Part shown: positions 54,251 to 63,591 of the stretch, one piece after another | How the letters are laid out: every line of letters begins with the position of its first letter | Numbering within the stretch: position 1 is the stretch's first letter | Assembly: GCA_934465295.1 (NCBI GenBank) | Contig: CAKSKU010000015.1 | Location: forward strand, 3,093-67,092 | Origin: an uncultured Oscillospiraceae bacterium | Lineage (GTDB): Bacteria > Bacillota > Clostridia > Oscillospirales > Ruminococcaceae | Length of the DNA stretch: 64,000 bases | Direction of reading: 5' to 3' | Made by a program: the position numbers and the translations under genes | The notes under the pieces: model-generated | Database searches by the model: none | Seen by the model: the letters and a program-made list of their open reading frames with translations, nothing else | What the model was told of the DNA's origin: nothing

Positions 54251-55390
54251 ATGGCTGAACAGTATATTTACCGCAGCGGACAAAAGCTCCGCTGTGGATA
54301 TACAACAGGTTCGTGCGCCGCAGCTGCATCGGGTGCGGCTGCGGGAATGCTTATAAGCGGCGAAATATCGGAATTTTCGGAGATAATGACCCCAAAGGGA
54401 GTTCTGTTAAAACCGGAAGTTCTTGATGCCGAAATATGCACGGACTATGCGAAATGTGCGATAAAAAAAGACAGCGGCGACGATCCCGATATCACGAACG
54501 GGATACTCGTTTATGCAAAGGTCAGCCGAATTCCGCACGGTGTTGAGATAGTCGGCGGCGAGGGCATCGGAAAGGTCACAAAAGCAGGACTTGACCAGCC
54601 GATAGGCGAAGCTGCGATAAACTCCGTTCCACGGAAAATGATAGCGGCGGCGGTGAACAAAGCCGCAGAAATGCACGACTATCACGGCGGTTTTCGCATA
54701 GAAATTTCCGTCCCAAACGGCGAAGAAATTGCGAAAAAGACATATAACCCACGAATGGGCATCGAGGGCGGCATTTCGATAATCGGAACGAGCGGTATCG
54801 TTGAGCCGATGAGCAATTCCGCACTCATCGACACGATACGTCTTGAAGAGCGAATGAGAAAAGCTGAGGGACACAATGCACTTCTGCTGACGCTCGGAAA
54901 TTACAGCGAAAATTTCATTCAGAAGTCAATGCCGTTTGCGCTTGAAAAGAGCGTGAAATGCAGTAATTTCATCGGCGAAGCGATAGAGGCGGCACTCGAA
55001 TACGGCTTTGAAAATATCCTTATCATCGGTCATATCGGAAAGCTCGTTAAGCTCGGTGCAGGAATTATGAACACACATTCTGCGCAGGCTGACGGCCGAA
55101 TGGACGTGCTTGTGACCTGCGGAGTGCTTGCCGGAGCGGAGAGCGAAGCTTTGAGAAATATACCCGAATGTGCAACGGTCGATGCGGCGCTCGACATTCT
55201 TAAGGAACACGGATATATGGAAAAAACGCTTGATATCCTTGCAAAAAGAGCGGAATATTATCTTGATGCAAAAGTGAAAAATGCTGTAAAGATCGGTGCT
55301 GTGATGTTCTCGGACAAGCACGGGATAACGGTCGAAACCTCCCGTGCCTGCGAGCTTATCGGAATAATTTCGGAGGAATACAATGGTTGA
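54251..55390 (+). CDS. cbiD: cobalt-precorrin-5B (C1)-methyltransferase CbiD
   Basis: 379 residues beginning with the family signature LRCGYTTGSCAAAASGAAA. GGEGIGKVTKAGLDQPIGEA and ISIIGTSGIVEPMS are further conserved blocks. CbiD methylates C1 after loss of the two-carbon fragment in the anaerobic branch and is diagnostic of that route. Overlaps the next gene by eight bases. Confidence 0.95.
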   Translation: MAEQYIYRSGQKLRCGYTTGSCAAAASGAAAGMLISGEISEFSEIMTPKGVLLKPEVLDAEICTDYAKCAIKKDSGDDPDITNGILVYAKVSRIPHGVEIVGGEGIGKVTKAGLDQPIGEAAINSVPRKMIAAAVNKAAEMHDYHGGFRIEISVPNGEEIAKKTYNPRMGIEGGISIIGTSGIVEPMSNSALIDTIRLEERMRKAEGHNALLLTLGNYSENFIQKSMPFALEKSVKCSNFIGEAIEAALEYGFENILIIGHIGKLVKLGAGIMNTHSAQADGRMDVLVTCGVLAGAESEALRNIPECATVDAALDILKEHGYMEKTLDILAKRAEYYLDAKVKNAVKIGAVMFSDKHGITVETSRACELIGIISEEYNG

Positions 55391-56138
55391 TTTTGTCGGA
55401 GCAGGCTGCGGCGCGGCTGACCTTATAACCGTAAGGGGGAAGAAGCTTATCGAAAATGCGGACGTTTTGATCTATGCAGGCTCGCTCGTCAATCCAGAAC
55501 TGACGGAATATGCAAAGGACAGCTGTGAAATTTACAACAGCGCATATATGACTTTGGACGAAGTTATCGGCGTGATGAAGAAAGCCGAAGCCGAGGGCAA
55601 AAACACCGTTCGGCTTCACACGGGCGACCCGTCACTTTTCGGCGCAATTCGTGAACAGACGGACAGACTGGACGAACTCGGGATAGCATATCGAATCTGC
55701 CCCGGAGTAAGCTCATTCTGCGGCGCAGCGGCAGTGCTCAAAGCTGAGTACACTCTGCCCGAGGTGTCACAGTCGGTCATAATCACACGAATGGCAGGGC
55801 GAACACCAGTCCCCGAAAAGGAGAGCCTTGAAAGCCTTGCATCGCACGGTGCTTCAATGGTTATCTTCCTGAGTGCAGGAATGACCGCCGAGGTCTCAGA
55901 GCGGCTTCAAATGGGCGGCTGCACGGCGGAAACACCTGCCGCTCTTGTCTACAAAGCAACGTGGGCAGATGAAAAGGTCTGCCGCTGTACGGTCGGAACG
56001 CTCGCCGAAACAGCCGAGAAAAACGGTATAAATAAGACTGCCCTCATTGTTGTCGGAGATTTTCTCGGCGAGAACCGCCACCTTTCAAAGCTCTATGACC
56101 CAAGCTTTGAAACGGGTTACAGAAAGGCGAAAAAATGA
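55383..56138 (+). CDS. cbiF: cobalt-precorrin-4 C11-methyltransferase CbiF
   Basis: 251 residues, uroporphyrin-III/tetrapyrrole methylase fold: VDFVGAGCGAADLITVRG at the N-terminus, HTGDPSLFGAIREQ, and PGVSSFCGAAAVL. These place it in the CobM/CbiF group. Uses SAM. The end overlaps cbiG (ATGA). Confidence 0.93.
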   Translation: MVDFVGAGCGAADLITVRGKKLIENADVLIYAGSLVNPELTEYAKDSCEIYNSAYMTLDEVIGVMKKAEAEGKNTVRLHTGDPSLFGAIREQTDRLDELGIAYRICPGVSSFCGAAAVLKAEYTLPEVSQSVIITRMAGRTPVPEKESLESLASHGASMVIFLSAGMTAEVSERLQMGGCTAETPAALVYKATWADEKVCRCTVGTLAETAEKNGINKTALIVVGDFLGENRHLSKLYDPSFETGYRKAKK

Positions 56139-57169
56139 GAACCGCTGTTTTTTCTTTCACGGAAAAAGGACGGATTTTGTCGCAGAAAATTGCGGATTTT
56201 TTGAACGAAACATACACCGTCGAACGCTTCTGTTTTCATTCACACACCGATGAAAAATCGCAAAGCTTCGATGATGTTTATGCACTTTCGGCAAAGCTTT
56301 TCAATGCCTGTGATGCACTTATTTTTGTTTGCGCAAGCGGAATTGCCGTCCGTGCGATAGCTCCGCATATAAGATCGAAAGCAAGCGACCCTGCCGTTAT
56401 CGCCATTGATGACTGCGGAAAATTCGTTATACCGCTTCTGTCGGGACACATCGGCGGAGCGAATCGGCTTGCGCAGCTTATCGCAGAAAATATCGGCGCA
56501 GTTCCCGTGATAACAACGGCTACGGACGTTGGGGGACGATTTTCTCCCGACAGCTTTGCAAAGGCGAACGGGCTTGTTATCACCGACTTGGACGCATCAA
56601 AAAGGATAGCTTCGGCTGTTCTTGACGGCGAAAAGATCGGACTTCTGAGCGAATACCCGTGTGAAAATATCCCACCCGAAATCAGCTTAGACAAAGCTTG
56701 CAAGATCGGAATTTATATCGGTACTGACGATGCAAAAAAGCCGTTTGAAACGACGCTTTTTCTCCCACCGAAAAATATCGTTGTCGGCATCGGCTGCAAA
56801 AGAGGAACATCGTGCGAAATGATCGAAGCGCACGTTACGGCTTGCTTTGAAGCTGCAAGAATTTCGGAAGAAAGACTTTGTGCGGCGGCAACGATAGATA
56901 TAAAATCCGATGAAAAGGGGCTTCTTGAATTTTGCCGAAAGCGAAAAATAAGACTTCTGACCTATTCGGCAGAGGAGCTTATGAGTGTGAACGGTGAATT
57001 TGAAAGCTCGGATTTTGTGCTGAAAACAACGGGGACGGACAATGTCTGCGAGCGGAGCGCTGTTCGTTCGGGAGCAAAGCTCATCCTGCCGAAAACTGCG
57101 GAAAACGGCGTAACTGCGGCACTCGGCGAGCTTCCCGTGAGCATAGATTTTGAAAGGAAAATGTTATGA
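56135..57169 (+). CDS. cbiG: cobalt-precorrin-5A hydrolase CbiG
   Basis: 344 residues. Conserved CbiG segments: FVCASGIAVRAIAPHI, PLLSGHIGGANRLAQ, TTATDVGGRFS in the N-terminal and middle parts; VVGIGCKRGTSCEMIEAHV opens the C-terminal domain. It opens the delta-lactone and releases acetaldehyde, and is specific to the anaerobic pathway. ATGA overlaps at both ends. Confidence 0.93.
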   Translation: MRTAVFSFTEKGRILSQKIADFLNETYTVERFCFHSHTDEKSQSFDDVYALSAKLFNACDALIFVCASGIAVRAIAPHIRSKASDPAVIAIDDCGKFVIPLLSGHIGGANRLAQLIAENIGAVPVITTATDVGGRFSPDSFAKANGLVITDLDASKRIASAVLDGEKIGLLSEYPCENIPPEISLDKACKIGIYIGTDDAKKPFETTLFLPPKNIVVGIGCKRGTSCEMIEAHVTACFEAARISEERLCAAATIDIKSDEKGLLEFCRKRKIRLLTYSAEELMSVNGEFESSDFVLKTTGTDNVCERSAVRSGAKLILPKTAENGVTAALGELPVSIDFERKML

Positions 57170-57891
57170 AGCTTTATGTTGTTGGGTTCGGCTGCGGCAG
57201 CTTCGGCGGTATGACCGAGGAGGCTCGTCAGGCGATAGAAAGCAGTGATCTGATAGTCGGCTACAAGGTCTATACCGAGCTTTTGAAGCAGTATTTTCCG
57301 CAGAAAGATTATTTTTTTACGGGAATGAGGCAGGAAAAAGAGCGTGTTCTGTATGCCCTTGAACAAGCGGCGAGCGGCAGAACAGTTTCGCTTGTTTGCA
57401 GCGGAGACAGCGAGGTCTACGGTATGGCAGGACTTGCTTATGAGCTTTCGGCGAGGTTTCCGCAGGCTGATATCCGGACGGTCGCAGGTCTGACTGCGGC
57501 ACTCAGCGGCGGTGCATTGCTCGGCGCACCGCTTACGCACGATTTTGCGGTGATAAGTCTGTCCGACCTGCTTACTCCTGTCGAAAAGATAGCGTTGAGA
57601 TTGGAGTGTGCCGCCAAAGCGGATTTTGTCATTGCGCTCTATAATCCGTCGTCGAAACAGCGCCCCGATCATCTTAAAAAAGCCTGTGAAATTGTCCTCA
57701 AATTTCGCTCACCCGAAACCGTCTGCGGCTATGCTAAAAACATCGGCAGAGACGGCGAAGAATACGGCGTTATGACGCTTTCGGAGCTTGCGGATTTTGA
57801 AGCGGATATGTTCACAACGGTTTTCATCGGCAACAGTCGGACGAAGATCATAAACGGAAAAATGGTAACACCGAGGGGATACGATGTGTAA
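57166..57891 (+). CDS. cbiH: cobalt-precorrin-3B C17-methyltransferase CbiH
   Basis: 241 residues; KLYVVGFGCGSFGGMTEEA, CSGDSEVYGMAGLAYEL, TVAGLTAALSGGALLGAPL and LYNPSSKQRPDHL identify the CobJ/CbiH methylase, which contracts the macrocycle ring. The stop overlaps the cbiJ start by eight bases. Confidence 0.93.
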   Translation: MKLYVVGFGCGSFGGMTEEARQAIESSDLIVGYKVYTELLKQYFPQKDYFFTGMRQEKERVLYALEQAASGRTVSLVCSGDSEVYGMAGLAYELSARFPQADIRTVAGLTAALSGGALLGAPLTHDFAVISLSDLLTPVEKIALRLECAAKADFVIALYNPSSKQRPDHLKKACEIVLKFRSPETVCGYAKNIGRDGEEYGVMTLSELADFEADMFTTVFIGNSRTKIINGKMVTPRGYDV

Positions 57892-58630
57892 GATTCTGAT
57901 ATTCGGCGGAACGACCGAGGGGCGGCTTCTTGCGGAATTTTGTGCCAAAAATAAAATCTGCGCCGATGTTTCCGTAACGACCGATTACGGTGCAGAGCTT
58001 CTTCCCGAAAGCGGCTTCATAAATGTGCTGAACGGAAAGCTTGACGAAGCGGAAATTTCCGCACTCATAAAAAGTCACGGCTATCAAACCGTAATTGATG
58101 CAACTCACCCTTATGCGACCGCCGCAACGGAAAATATCAAAGCCGCCTGCGCCGAAACGGGCAGAAAATATTGCAGGCTTATCCGTGAGAAAAGCGCCAA
58201 TATTTCGGGCAGGACTTTCACCGATATGAACGGGCTTATCCGATATCTCAACGGCAGCGAAAAGCGCATTTTAAGCACCCTCGGCAGTAAGGAGCTTCCT
58301 GCGCTGACAAAAGTGAAAAACTATCGTGAGCGAATTTGTGTGAGAGTTCTGCCGGCAGAGGGGATAGAGGAACATTGCCGCTCGCTTGGATTTGCGCATA
58401 TCATAGTCGGGAAAGGTCCTTTTTCCGAGGAAGAAAATATTGAACACATACGTCAAAGCGGTGCGGAAATTCTCGTCACAAAGGAGAGCGGAGCGGCAGG
58501 AGGTTTTCCCGAGAAAGCGTCTGCGGCTAAAAAATGCGGTGCTGAATTTGCGGTTCTGCTTCGTCCTGCGGAAACGGGGAACACGCTCTTGGAAACGGAA
58601 AAAATTCTTTTGGAGAAAAAACAATGGTAA
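57884..58630 (+). CDS. cbiJ: cobalt-precorrin-6A reductase CbiJ/CobK
   Basis: 248 residues beginning MCKILIFGGTTEGRLLAEF, the conserved nucleotide-binding start of CobK/CbiJ. VIDATHPYATAATENIKAAC and VGKGPFSEEENIEHI are further signatures. Reduces precorrin-6A with a nicotinamide cofactor. Overlaps cbiH and the next gene. Confidence 0.92.
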   Translation: MCKILIFGGTTEGRLLAEFCAKNKICADVSVTTDYGAELLPESGFINVLNGKLDEAEISALIKSHGYQTVIDATHPYATAATENIKAACAETGRKYCRLIREKSANISGRTFTDMNGLIRYLNGSEKRILSTLGSKELPALTKVKNYRERICVRVLPAEGIEEHCRSLGFAHIIVGKGPFSEEENIEHIRQSGAEILVTKESGAAGGFPEKASAAKKCGAEFAVLLRPAETGNTLLETEKILLEKKQW

Positions 58631-59811
58631 GCATTATCGGAATCGGAATGGACGGCGAAAAAACACTCACTGCAGAAGCACTTTCGGCGATAAAAAATGC
58701 CGATATCCTCATCGGTGCAAGTCGAATGACAGCACCGTTCGATAGCCTTGAAAAGCCGACATTCCTCAGCTGGAAAAGTGAAGAGATAGCTGCATTTCTG
58801 CACAATGAAAAGTACGAAAATGCAGCGGTGCTGATGTCGGGCGACTGCGGTTTTTACAGCGGTGCGGAGAAGCTTCTCGGACTTATTGAAGATATCGAAA
58901 GCGAAGTAATAAGCGGCATTTCCTCGCCCGTTTATTTCTGCTCGAAAATAAAAAAGCCGTGGAAAAATATGAAGTTTGTCAGCCTGCACGGAGAAAATGC
59001 AAGCATCGTCCGAAACGTCAGACGGAATGAATTTTGCTTCTTTCTGCTCGGCGGAGAAGTCACTCCTGCGAAGCTTTGTCAGCGGCTTTGCGAATACAAA
59101 ATGGGCGAAGCAAAAATTTACATCGGCGAAAATTTAGCTTCGGAAAATGAGCGGATCTTTATGGGAAAAGCATCCGAATTTACCGATATTTCGCTTGGAA
59201 AGCTGACCGTTGCGGTCACGGAAAATCCCGACTTTGAAAAGGGGACAGCAACAGGTATTCCCGATGAAAACTTCACCCGAGGAAAAGTTCCTATGACGAA
59301 ATCGGAAGTCCGAAGCACGGTAATTTCAAAGCTTGAACTGAGCAGGAACGGCGTGTGCTGGGACGTTGGCTGCGGAACGGGTTCGGTGTCGGTCGAAGCG
59401 GCTCTGCAATGCTTTGACGGGAAAGTCTATGCTGTCGATAAGAACCCCGAAGCGGCAGAACTTACCCGTGAAAATGCGCTGAAATTCGGCTGTGACAATA
59501 TCGAGATCATAAGCGGAATTGCGCCCGAAGAGTTGGTTGTTCTTCCTGCGCCCGACAGCGTTTTTATAGGCGGTTCGAGCGGCAAAATAAGCGAAATAAC
59601 TGACATTGCATTTGAAAAAAATGCTAACGCTGTTATCGTTGTGACGGCAGTTTCGCTTGAAACGCTGAATGACGCTGTTGCGGCATTTGAGCAGTATGGA
59701 ATCGAACCCGAGATCGTTCAGCTTGCCGTTACAAGAACGAAGAAAATCGGCTCACACACGATGCTTTCTGCGGAAAATCCCGTGTTCATAATAAGAGGTA
59801 AAAAGCGATGA
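58624..59811 (+). CDS. cbiET: fused CbiE-CbiT: precorrin-6B C5,15-methyltransferase/decarboxylase
   Basis: 395 residues. The N-terminal half (about 1-195) is a CbiE methylase (IIGIGMDGEKTLTAEAL, MSGDCGFYSGAEKLL). The C-terminal half (about 215-395) is a CbiT Rossmann methyltransferase (MTKSEVRSTVISKLEL, WDVGCGTGSVSVEAAL, FIGGSSGKI). The fusion matches CobL. It performs the last two methylations and the acetate decarboxylation. ATGA overlap with cbiA. Confidence 0.94.
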   Translation: MVSIIGIGMDGEKTLTAEALSAIKNADILIGASRMTAPFDSLEKPTFLSWKSEEIAAFLHNEKYENAAVLMSGDCGFYSGAEKLLGLIEDIESEVISGISSPVYFCSKIKKPWKNMKFVSLHGENASIVRNVRRNEFCFFLLGGEVTPAKLCQRLCEYKMGEAKIYIGENLASENERIFMGKASEFTDISLGKLTVAVTENPDFEKGTATGIPDENFTRGKVPMTKSEVRSTVISKLELSRNGVCWDVGCGTGSVSVEAALQCFDGKVYAVDKNPEAAELTRENALKFGCDNIEIISGIAPEELVVLPAPDSVFIGGSSGKISEITDIAFEKNANAVIVVTAVSLETLNDAVAAFEQYGIEPEIVQLAVTRTKKIGSHTMLSAENPVFIIRGKKR

Positions 59812-61154
59812 AAAGGATCATCATCGGCGGCACGAACAGCGGCTGCGGAAAAACGACAGTGACCTGCGCAGTTTTACAGGCACTCGTCAACAGAAAAATG
59901 CGTGTTGCATCGTTCAAGTGCGGTCCCGATTACATCGACCCGATGTTCCACGAGAAAATAATCGGCACATCGGCATTCAATCTCGACAGCTTTTTCTGCG
60001 ATGACAACACGCTGAAATATCTGCTCTGCGAAAACGGCGGCAGTGCGGATATTTCCGTTATCGAGGGCGTAATGGGCTTCTATGACGGTGCAAACGGCAG
60101 AGGTTCGGCATACTCCGTTTCCGAAATAGCCGAAACGCCTGCGGTCATCGTCATCGGCTGCAAGGGAATGAGTGACTCCATCGGTGCAGTGATGAAAGGC
60201 TTCCTCGAATACAAAAAGCCGAACAATATAATCGGATTTATCTTCAATCAACTGCCCGAAAAGCTTGCGGAGAAAGCGGAGAGCCTTTGCCGTGAGCTTG
60301 GAACGGAGTATTTCGGGTTCATTCCGAAGAACGATCTGACGTTTGAAAGCCGTCACCTCGGACTTGTCACGGCGGACGAAATTTCGGACATAAAGGAAAA
60401 ATTATCACGGCTCGGCGAGCTTGCGGAGAAAGATCTGAAGCTTGATAAGCTGCTCGGATCTGCGGAAAGTCCGCTGCCGAAGTTCACTCCTCCGAGCCTG
60501 CCGAAAATAAGCGAACGCCCCGTTATCGCAGTTGCAAAGGACAGTGCGTTCTGCTTCATTTATGCCGATAATATTTCACTTTTGCGAAAGCTCGGCTGTG
60601 AAATAGAGTATTTTTCACCGCTTTATGATAAAGCCGTTCCCAAAAATGCGGACGGACTTATCCTTTGCGGCGGCTACCCCGAATTATATGCGGAAAAGCT
60701 TGCGGAAAACAAGGCTATGCTTGAAAATATCCGTGAAATGATTCGGTCGGGGATTCCGACAATTGCCGAGTGCGGCGGCTTTATGTATCTTCACGAAACG
60801 CTGGAGGACAGCGGCGGCAGCGAGCATAAGCTTGTCGGGATAATTGACGGAAAGGCTTACAAAACGCCGAAGCTGACACGTTTCGGCTATGTGAAAATAA
60901 CTGCGGAAAGTGACAATCTGCTTTGCAGAAAGGGCGAAGCATTCCCTGCGCACGAGTTCCATTACTGGGACAGTACGAACTGCGGCGAAGTTTTCACGGC
61001 GGAAAAAACAGACGGTCGGAACTGGAAATGCGCTCACGCAAATGAGAATTTGTATGCAGGTTTTCCGCATCTGTATTTTTATTCAAATATTGAAACAGCG
61101 GCAAACTTTGCACGAAAATGCGCCGTGTTCAAACGCTCAAAGGAGGAAAAATAA
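59808..61154 (+). CDS. cbiA: cobyrinate a,c-diamide synthase CbiA
   Basis: 448 residues. N-terminal ATP-binding dethiobiotin-synthetase-like domain (GGTNSGCGKTTVTC; KCGPDYIDPMFH) and C-terminal class I glutamine amidotransferase (LILCGGYPELYAEKL with the nucleophile Cys; ECGGFMYLHETL). It amidates the a and c side chains with glutamine and ATP. The stop TAA shares one base with the next ATG. Confidence 0.94.
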   Translation: MKRIIIGGTNSGCGKTTVTCAVLQALVNRKMRVASFKCGPDYIDPMFHEKIIGTSAFNLDSFFCDDNTLKYLLCENGGSADISVIEGVMGFYDGANGRGSAYSVSEIAETPAVIVIGCKGMSDSIGAVMKGFLEYKKPNNIIGFIFNQLPEKLAEKAESLCRELGTEYFGFIPKNDLTFESRHLGLVTADEISDIKEKLSRLGELAEKDLKLDKLLGSAESPLPKFTPPSLPKISERPVIAVAKDSAFCFIYADNISLLRKLGCEIEYFSPLYDKAVPKNADGLILCGGYPELYAEKLAENKAMLENIREMIRSGIPTIAECGGFMYLHETLEDSGGSEHKLVGIIDGKAYKTPKLTRFGYVKITAESDNLLCRKGEAFPAHEFHYWDSTNCGEVFTAEKTDGRNWKCAHANENLYAGFPHLYFYSNIETAANFARKCAVFKRSKEEK

Positions 61155-61663
61155 TGGGACTTTTACATATCTACTGCGGTGACGGAAAGGGCAAAACAAC
61201 GGCATCGCTCGGACTTGCGCTCCGTGCTTCTGGGTCGGGAATGAAGGTCTGCTTTTTACAGTTGATGAAAGGCGGAGAAACGTCCGAGCTTGCATCACTC
61301 AAAGCTTTGCCGAACATAAAGGTTATCCGCTGTGACAGGCATTATCCGTTCTTCAAAAATATGACCGAAGCAGACAAAAACGACATCACCGCCTGCCATA
61401 ACAGCCTGCTTGAAGAAGCTTTCGGCGGCGGTTTCGATATGGTCATTGTCGATGAATTCAATGCGGCTTACAAATACGGACTTATGGATAAGGAATGTGC
61501 ACAGAAGCTTATTTTTGACGGCTTGGAAAACGCAGAAGTCGTCCTCACGGGCAGAGATCCCGATGAAATTTTCCTCGAAAAAGCCGACTATGTGAGCGAA
61601 ATAAAGTGCGTCAAGCACCCTTATGAAAAGGGCATCACCGCACGAAAGGGGATAGAGTTTTGA
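61154..61663 (+). CDS. cobA: cob(I)alamin adenosyltransferase, CobA/BtuR type
   Basis: 169 residues from ATG 61154 with AAAGGAGGAAA upstream (an in-frame ATG at 61118 lies inside cbiA and has no ribosome site). P-loop YCGDGKGKTTASLG near the start, FLQLMKGGETSEL, VIVDEFNAAYKYGL and VVLTGRDPDEIFL are the family landmarks. It attaches the 5'-deoxyadenosyl group to reduced corrinoids. Confidence 0.94.
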   Translation: MGLLHIYCGDGKGKTTASLGLALRASGSGMKVCFLQLMKGGETSELASLKALPNIKVIRCDRHYPFFKNMTEADKNDITACHNSLLEEAFGGGFDMVIVDEFNAAYKYGLMDKECAQKLIFDGLENAEVVLTGRDPDEIFLEKADYVSEIKCVKHPYEKGITARKGIEF

Positions 61664-62289
61664 ACCTTGAATATGTTTTGCCCGAGAATATTGAGAAGCG
61701 AAGCTTTCAGATAATAGAGAGCGAACTTGGCGGCAGGATCATTCCCGAGGACATCAAACCCGTTGTGATGCGTGTCATCCACACAACGGCTGATTTCGAC
61801 TATCTCGACAACCTTTGCTTTTCCGAAAATGTTATGCAGACTGCGGAAAAGCTGCTGAAAAGCGGCGCAGTCATCGTCACCGATACGAATATGGCGAAGT
61901 CGGGCGTGAATAAGTCTGCACTGAAAAAGCTCGGCTGTGAAGTTGTGTGCTTTATGTCCGATGAGGACGTTGCCGCCGATGCGAATCGAAACGGAACGAC
62001 CAGAGCGACAGCCTCGGTGGACAAGGCGGCAACGCTCGGAAAGCCTGTGATATACGCAGTCGGAAACGCACCGACAGCACTCGTACGCCTCAGCGAAACT
62101 ATTCGGGATAAAAGCTTTGTCCCTGCGCTTGTGATAGGCGTTCCCGTCGGATTTGTGAACGTCGTCCGGTCGAAAGAGCTTATAATGGCTTCGGGAGTGC
62201 CTTACATCGTTGCAAGGGGAAGAAAGGGCGGCAGCAATGTTGCGGCAGCAATATGCAATGCGCTTTTGTATATGTTCGGCGGAAGATAA
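61660..62289 (+). CDS. cbiC: cobalt-precorrin-8 methylmutase CbiC
   Basis: 209 residues. VMRVIHTTADFDYL contains the catalytic His; TDTNMAKSGVNKSAL and AVGNAPTALVRLSE and GVPVGFVNVVRSKELI are conserved. Moves the C11 methyl to C12. The start is TTG 61660 (TTGA overlap with the cobA stop), with AAAGGGGA seven bases upstream. Last gene of the operon, followed by a terminator. Confidence 0.94.
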   Translation: MNLEYVLPENIEKRSFQIIESELGGRIIPEDIKPVVMRVIHTTADFDYLDNLCFSENVMQTAEKLLKSGAVIVTDTNMAKSGVNKSALKKLGCEVVCFMSDEDVAADANRNGTTRATASVDKAATLGKPVIYAVGNAPTALVRLSETIRDKSFVPALVIGVPVGFVNVVRSKELIMASGVPYIVARGRKGGSNVAAAICNALLYMFGGR

Positions 62290-62330
62290 AAATTGCCCGT
62301 ATTCCTTGATGAGAAATACGGGTAATTTTT
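62288..62330. terminator. bidirectional terminator ending the cobalamin operon
   Basis: AAAATTGCCCGTATT pairs with AATACGGGTAATTTTT across an 11-base loop (one mismatch). It lies directly after the cbiC stop and at the end of the convergent acylphosphatase gene. Confidence 0.9.
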
Positions 62331-62598
62331 ATATTATCTCAAAATCATATCCGCCGTGGATAGGAATATCCTTTGAAACAATGCGTTCGACCGAACCCCA
62401 TTTCAGGTTTTCGAGCGAGCTTATCAGATAGTCTATGTCAACGGGTCTGCCCTCGGCTTCCATTTCAACAGAGCCGTCGTCAAGGTTTTTTACCCAGCCC
62501 GAAATGCCGTAATTCCGTGCCGTACAGCTGGCTGTATAACGAAATCCTACACCCTGCACGTTCCCGTAAAAAATATAATGTCTGCGTATTTTATCCAA
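62329..62598 (-). CDS. acylphosphatase
   Basis: 89 residues when started at TTG 62598, which follows GGAGTG by about six bases; this gives the normal family length, whereas the longer reading to 62646 adds 16 residues without a ribosome site. Motif YGNVQGVGFRY carries the phosphate-binding loop and Arg, and GWVKNLDDGSVE the catalytic Asn. It hydrolyses acyl phosphates in the cytoplasm; a housekeeping gene unrelated to its neighbours. Confidence 0.92.
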   Translation of the reverse strand: MDKIRRHYIFYGNVQGVGFRYTASCTARNYGISGWVKNLDDGSVEMEAEGRPVDIDYLISSLENLKWGSVERIVSKDIPIHGGYDFEII

Positions 62599-62673
62599 TG
62601 TTTTCACTCCGTTCTGAAAATATCCCTGCAATTTATTTATCGGCAAAAAGTTCGGAAACTTTAGAAAAAAAGC

Positions 62674-62702
62674 TTGATTTTTTTGCGGAAATATGATAAT
62701 AT
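62674..62702 (+). promoter_or_regulatory. possible promoter of the methyltransferase gene
   Basis: TTGATT (62674-62679), 17 bases, TAATAT (62697-62702). A second -10-like TATAAT lies at 62768-62773, closer to the gene and just after the palindrome; either could be used. Confidence 0.5.
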
Positions 62703-62741
62703 AAAATAGCAGAGAAATTCTGTTTATTTTATGATTATTGG

Positions 62742-62755
62742 TTAGCCTAGGCTAA
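62742..62755 (+). promoter_or_regulatory. perfect 14-bp palindrome resembling a DtxR/IdeR-type metal-repressor box
   Basis: TTAGCCTAGGCTAA is fully self-complementary and has the TTAG…CTAA ends of DtxR/IdeR operators. It lies 45 bases before the methyltransferase start and just upstream of a TATAAT. Assignment to a metal repressor is inference by similarity. Confidence 0.5.
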
Positions 62756-62800
62756 TATATTATCCGGTATAATTTTTTATACAAGAAAGGTATATCAAAA

Positions 62801-63586
62801 ATGAGTGAAAAGGTAACACTTTCGGGCGTTCCCGAAACCATGCTGCAAACGATCTATGCTCGGGCAAAGGAGTCAAAAACAAGGGGCGCAATTTCAGATA
62901 AAAAGGCTGTCGGGATCGTCGATAAGCTCAATTACGATTTCTCGCTCGCCGATAAGGACAAGGCAATGCACGACGGTGTTATCGCACGAACGATAGTCCT
63001 TGATATGCTTGCGAAAAGATATCTCGCAAAGTTCAAAAACGCAGTTGTCGTTAACATCGCCTGCGGTCTTGATACACGCTGCTACCGAATGACAAACTAT
63101 TCGCACTGGTATAACCTCGACCTGCCCGAAACTATCGAAGTCCGCAGCAGGATACTTACCCCGACCGATAAAATAACGCAGATCCCAATGTCCGCAATGG
63201 ACGACTGGGGCGGCGAGATCGCAGAGAAAAACGTCCCTGCACTCGTTATCATCGAGGGCCTGACGATGTACCTTTCCGAGAGCGATGTGAAGCAGATCTT
63301 CGCAGTCATCGAGAAAAGCTTTGAACACGCAGCAGTGCTTGTCGAAACGATGAACCCGATGGTCGCAAAGCGCATAAAGGAAAGATCCATCGAGGGCAGC
63401 AAGGCTAAGTTCACATGGGGCGTGAAGAACGGCGCAGAGCTTGACAAGATCATCCCGGGCTTCCGCTATGTCGGGGAACACAGCCTTTGCGAAGGAATGG
63501 CAGCCTTCGCACCGATATATAAAGTCCTCGGAAAAATAAAATTCATAAGCAATATTTCCAACAAGATAATCGTTATGGAAAAATAA
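62801..63586 (+). CDS. LCM/Ppm1-family SAM-dependent methyltransferase
   Basis: 261 residues. AVVVNIACGLDTRCYRM is the SAM-binding motif I of the leucine-carboxyl-methyltransferase/Tcmp-like O-methyltransferases, and YNLDLPETIEVR and ALVIIEGLTMYLSESDV are typical of this family. These enzymes methylate carboxylates or hydroxyls of small molecules or peptides; the substrate is not predictable. AAAGG lies upstream of ATG 62801. Monocistronic, with a palindromic operator before and a terminator after. Confidence 0.88.
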   Translation: MSEKVTLSGVPETMLQTIYARAKESKTRGAISDKKAVGIVDKLNYDFSLADKDKAMHDGVIARTIVLDMLAKRYLAKFKNAVVVNIACGLDTRCYRMTNYSHWYNLDLPETIEVRSRILTPTDKITQIPMSAMDDWGGEIAEKNVPALVIIEGLTMYLSESDVKQIFAVIEKSFEHAAVLVETMNPMVAKRIKERSIEGSKAKFTWGVKNGAELDKIIPGFRYVGEHSLCEGMAAFAPIYKVLGKIKFISNISNKIIVMEK

Positions 63587-63591
63587 AATTC

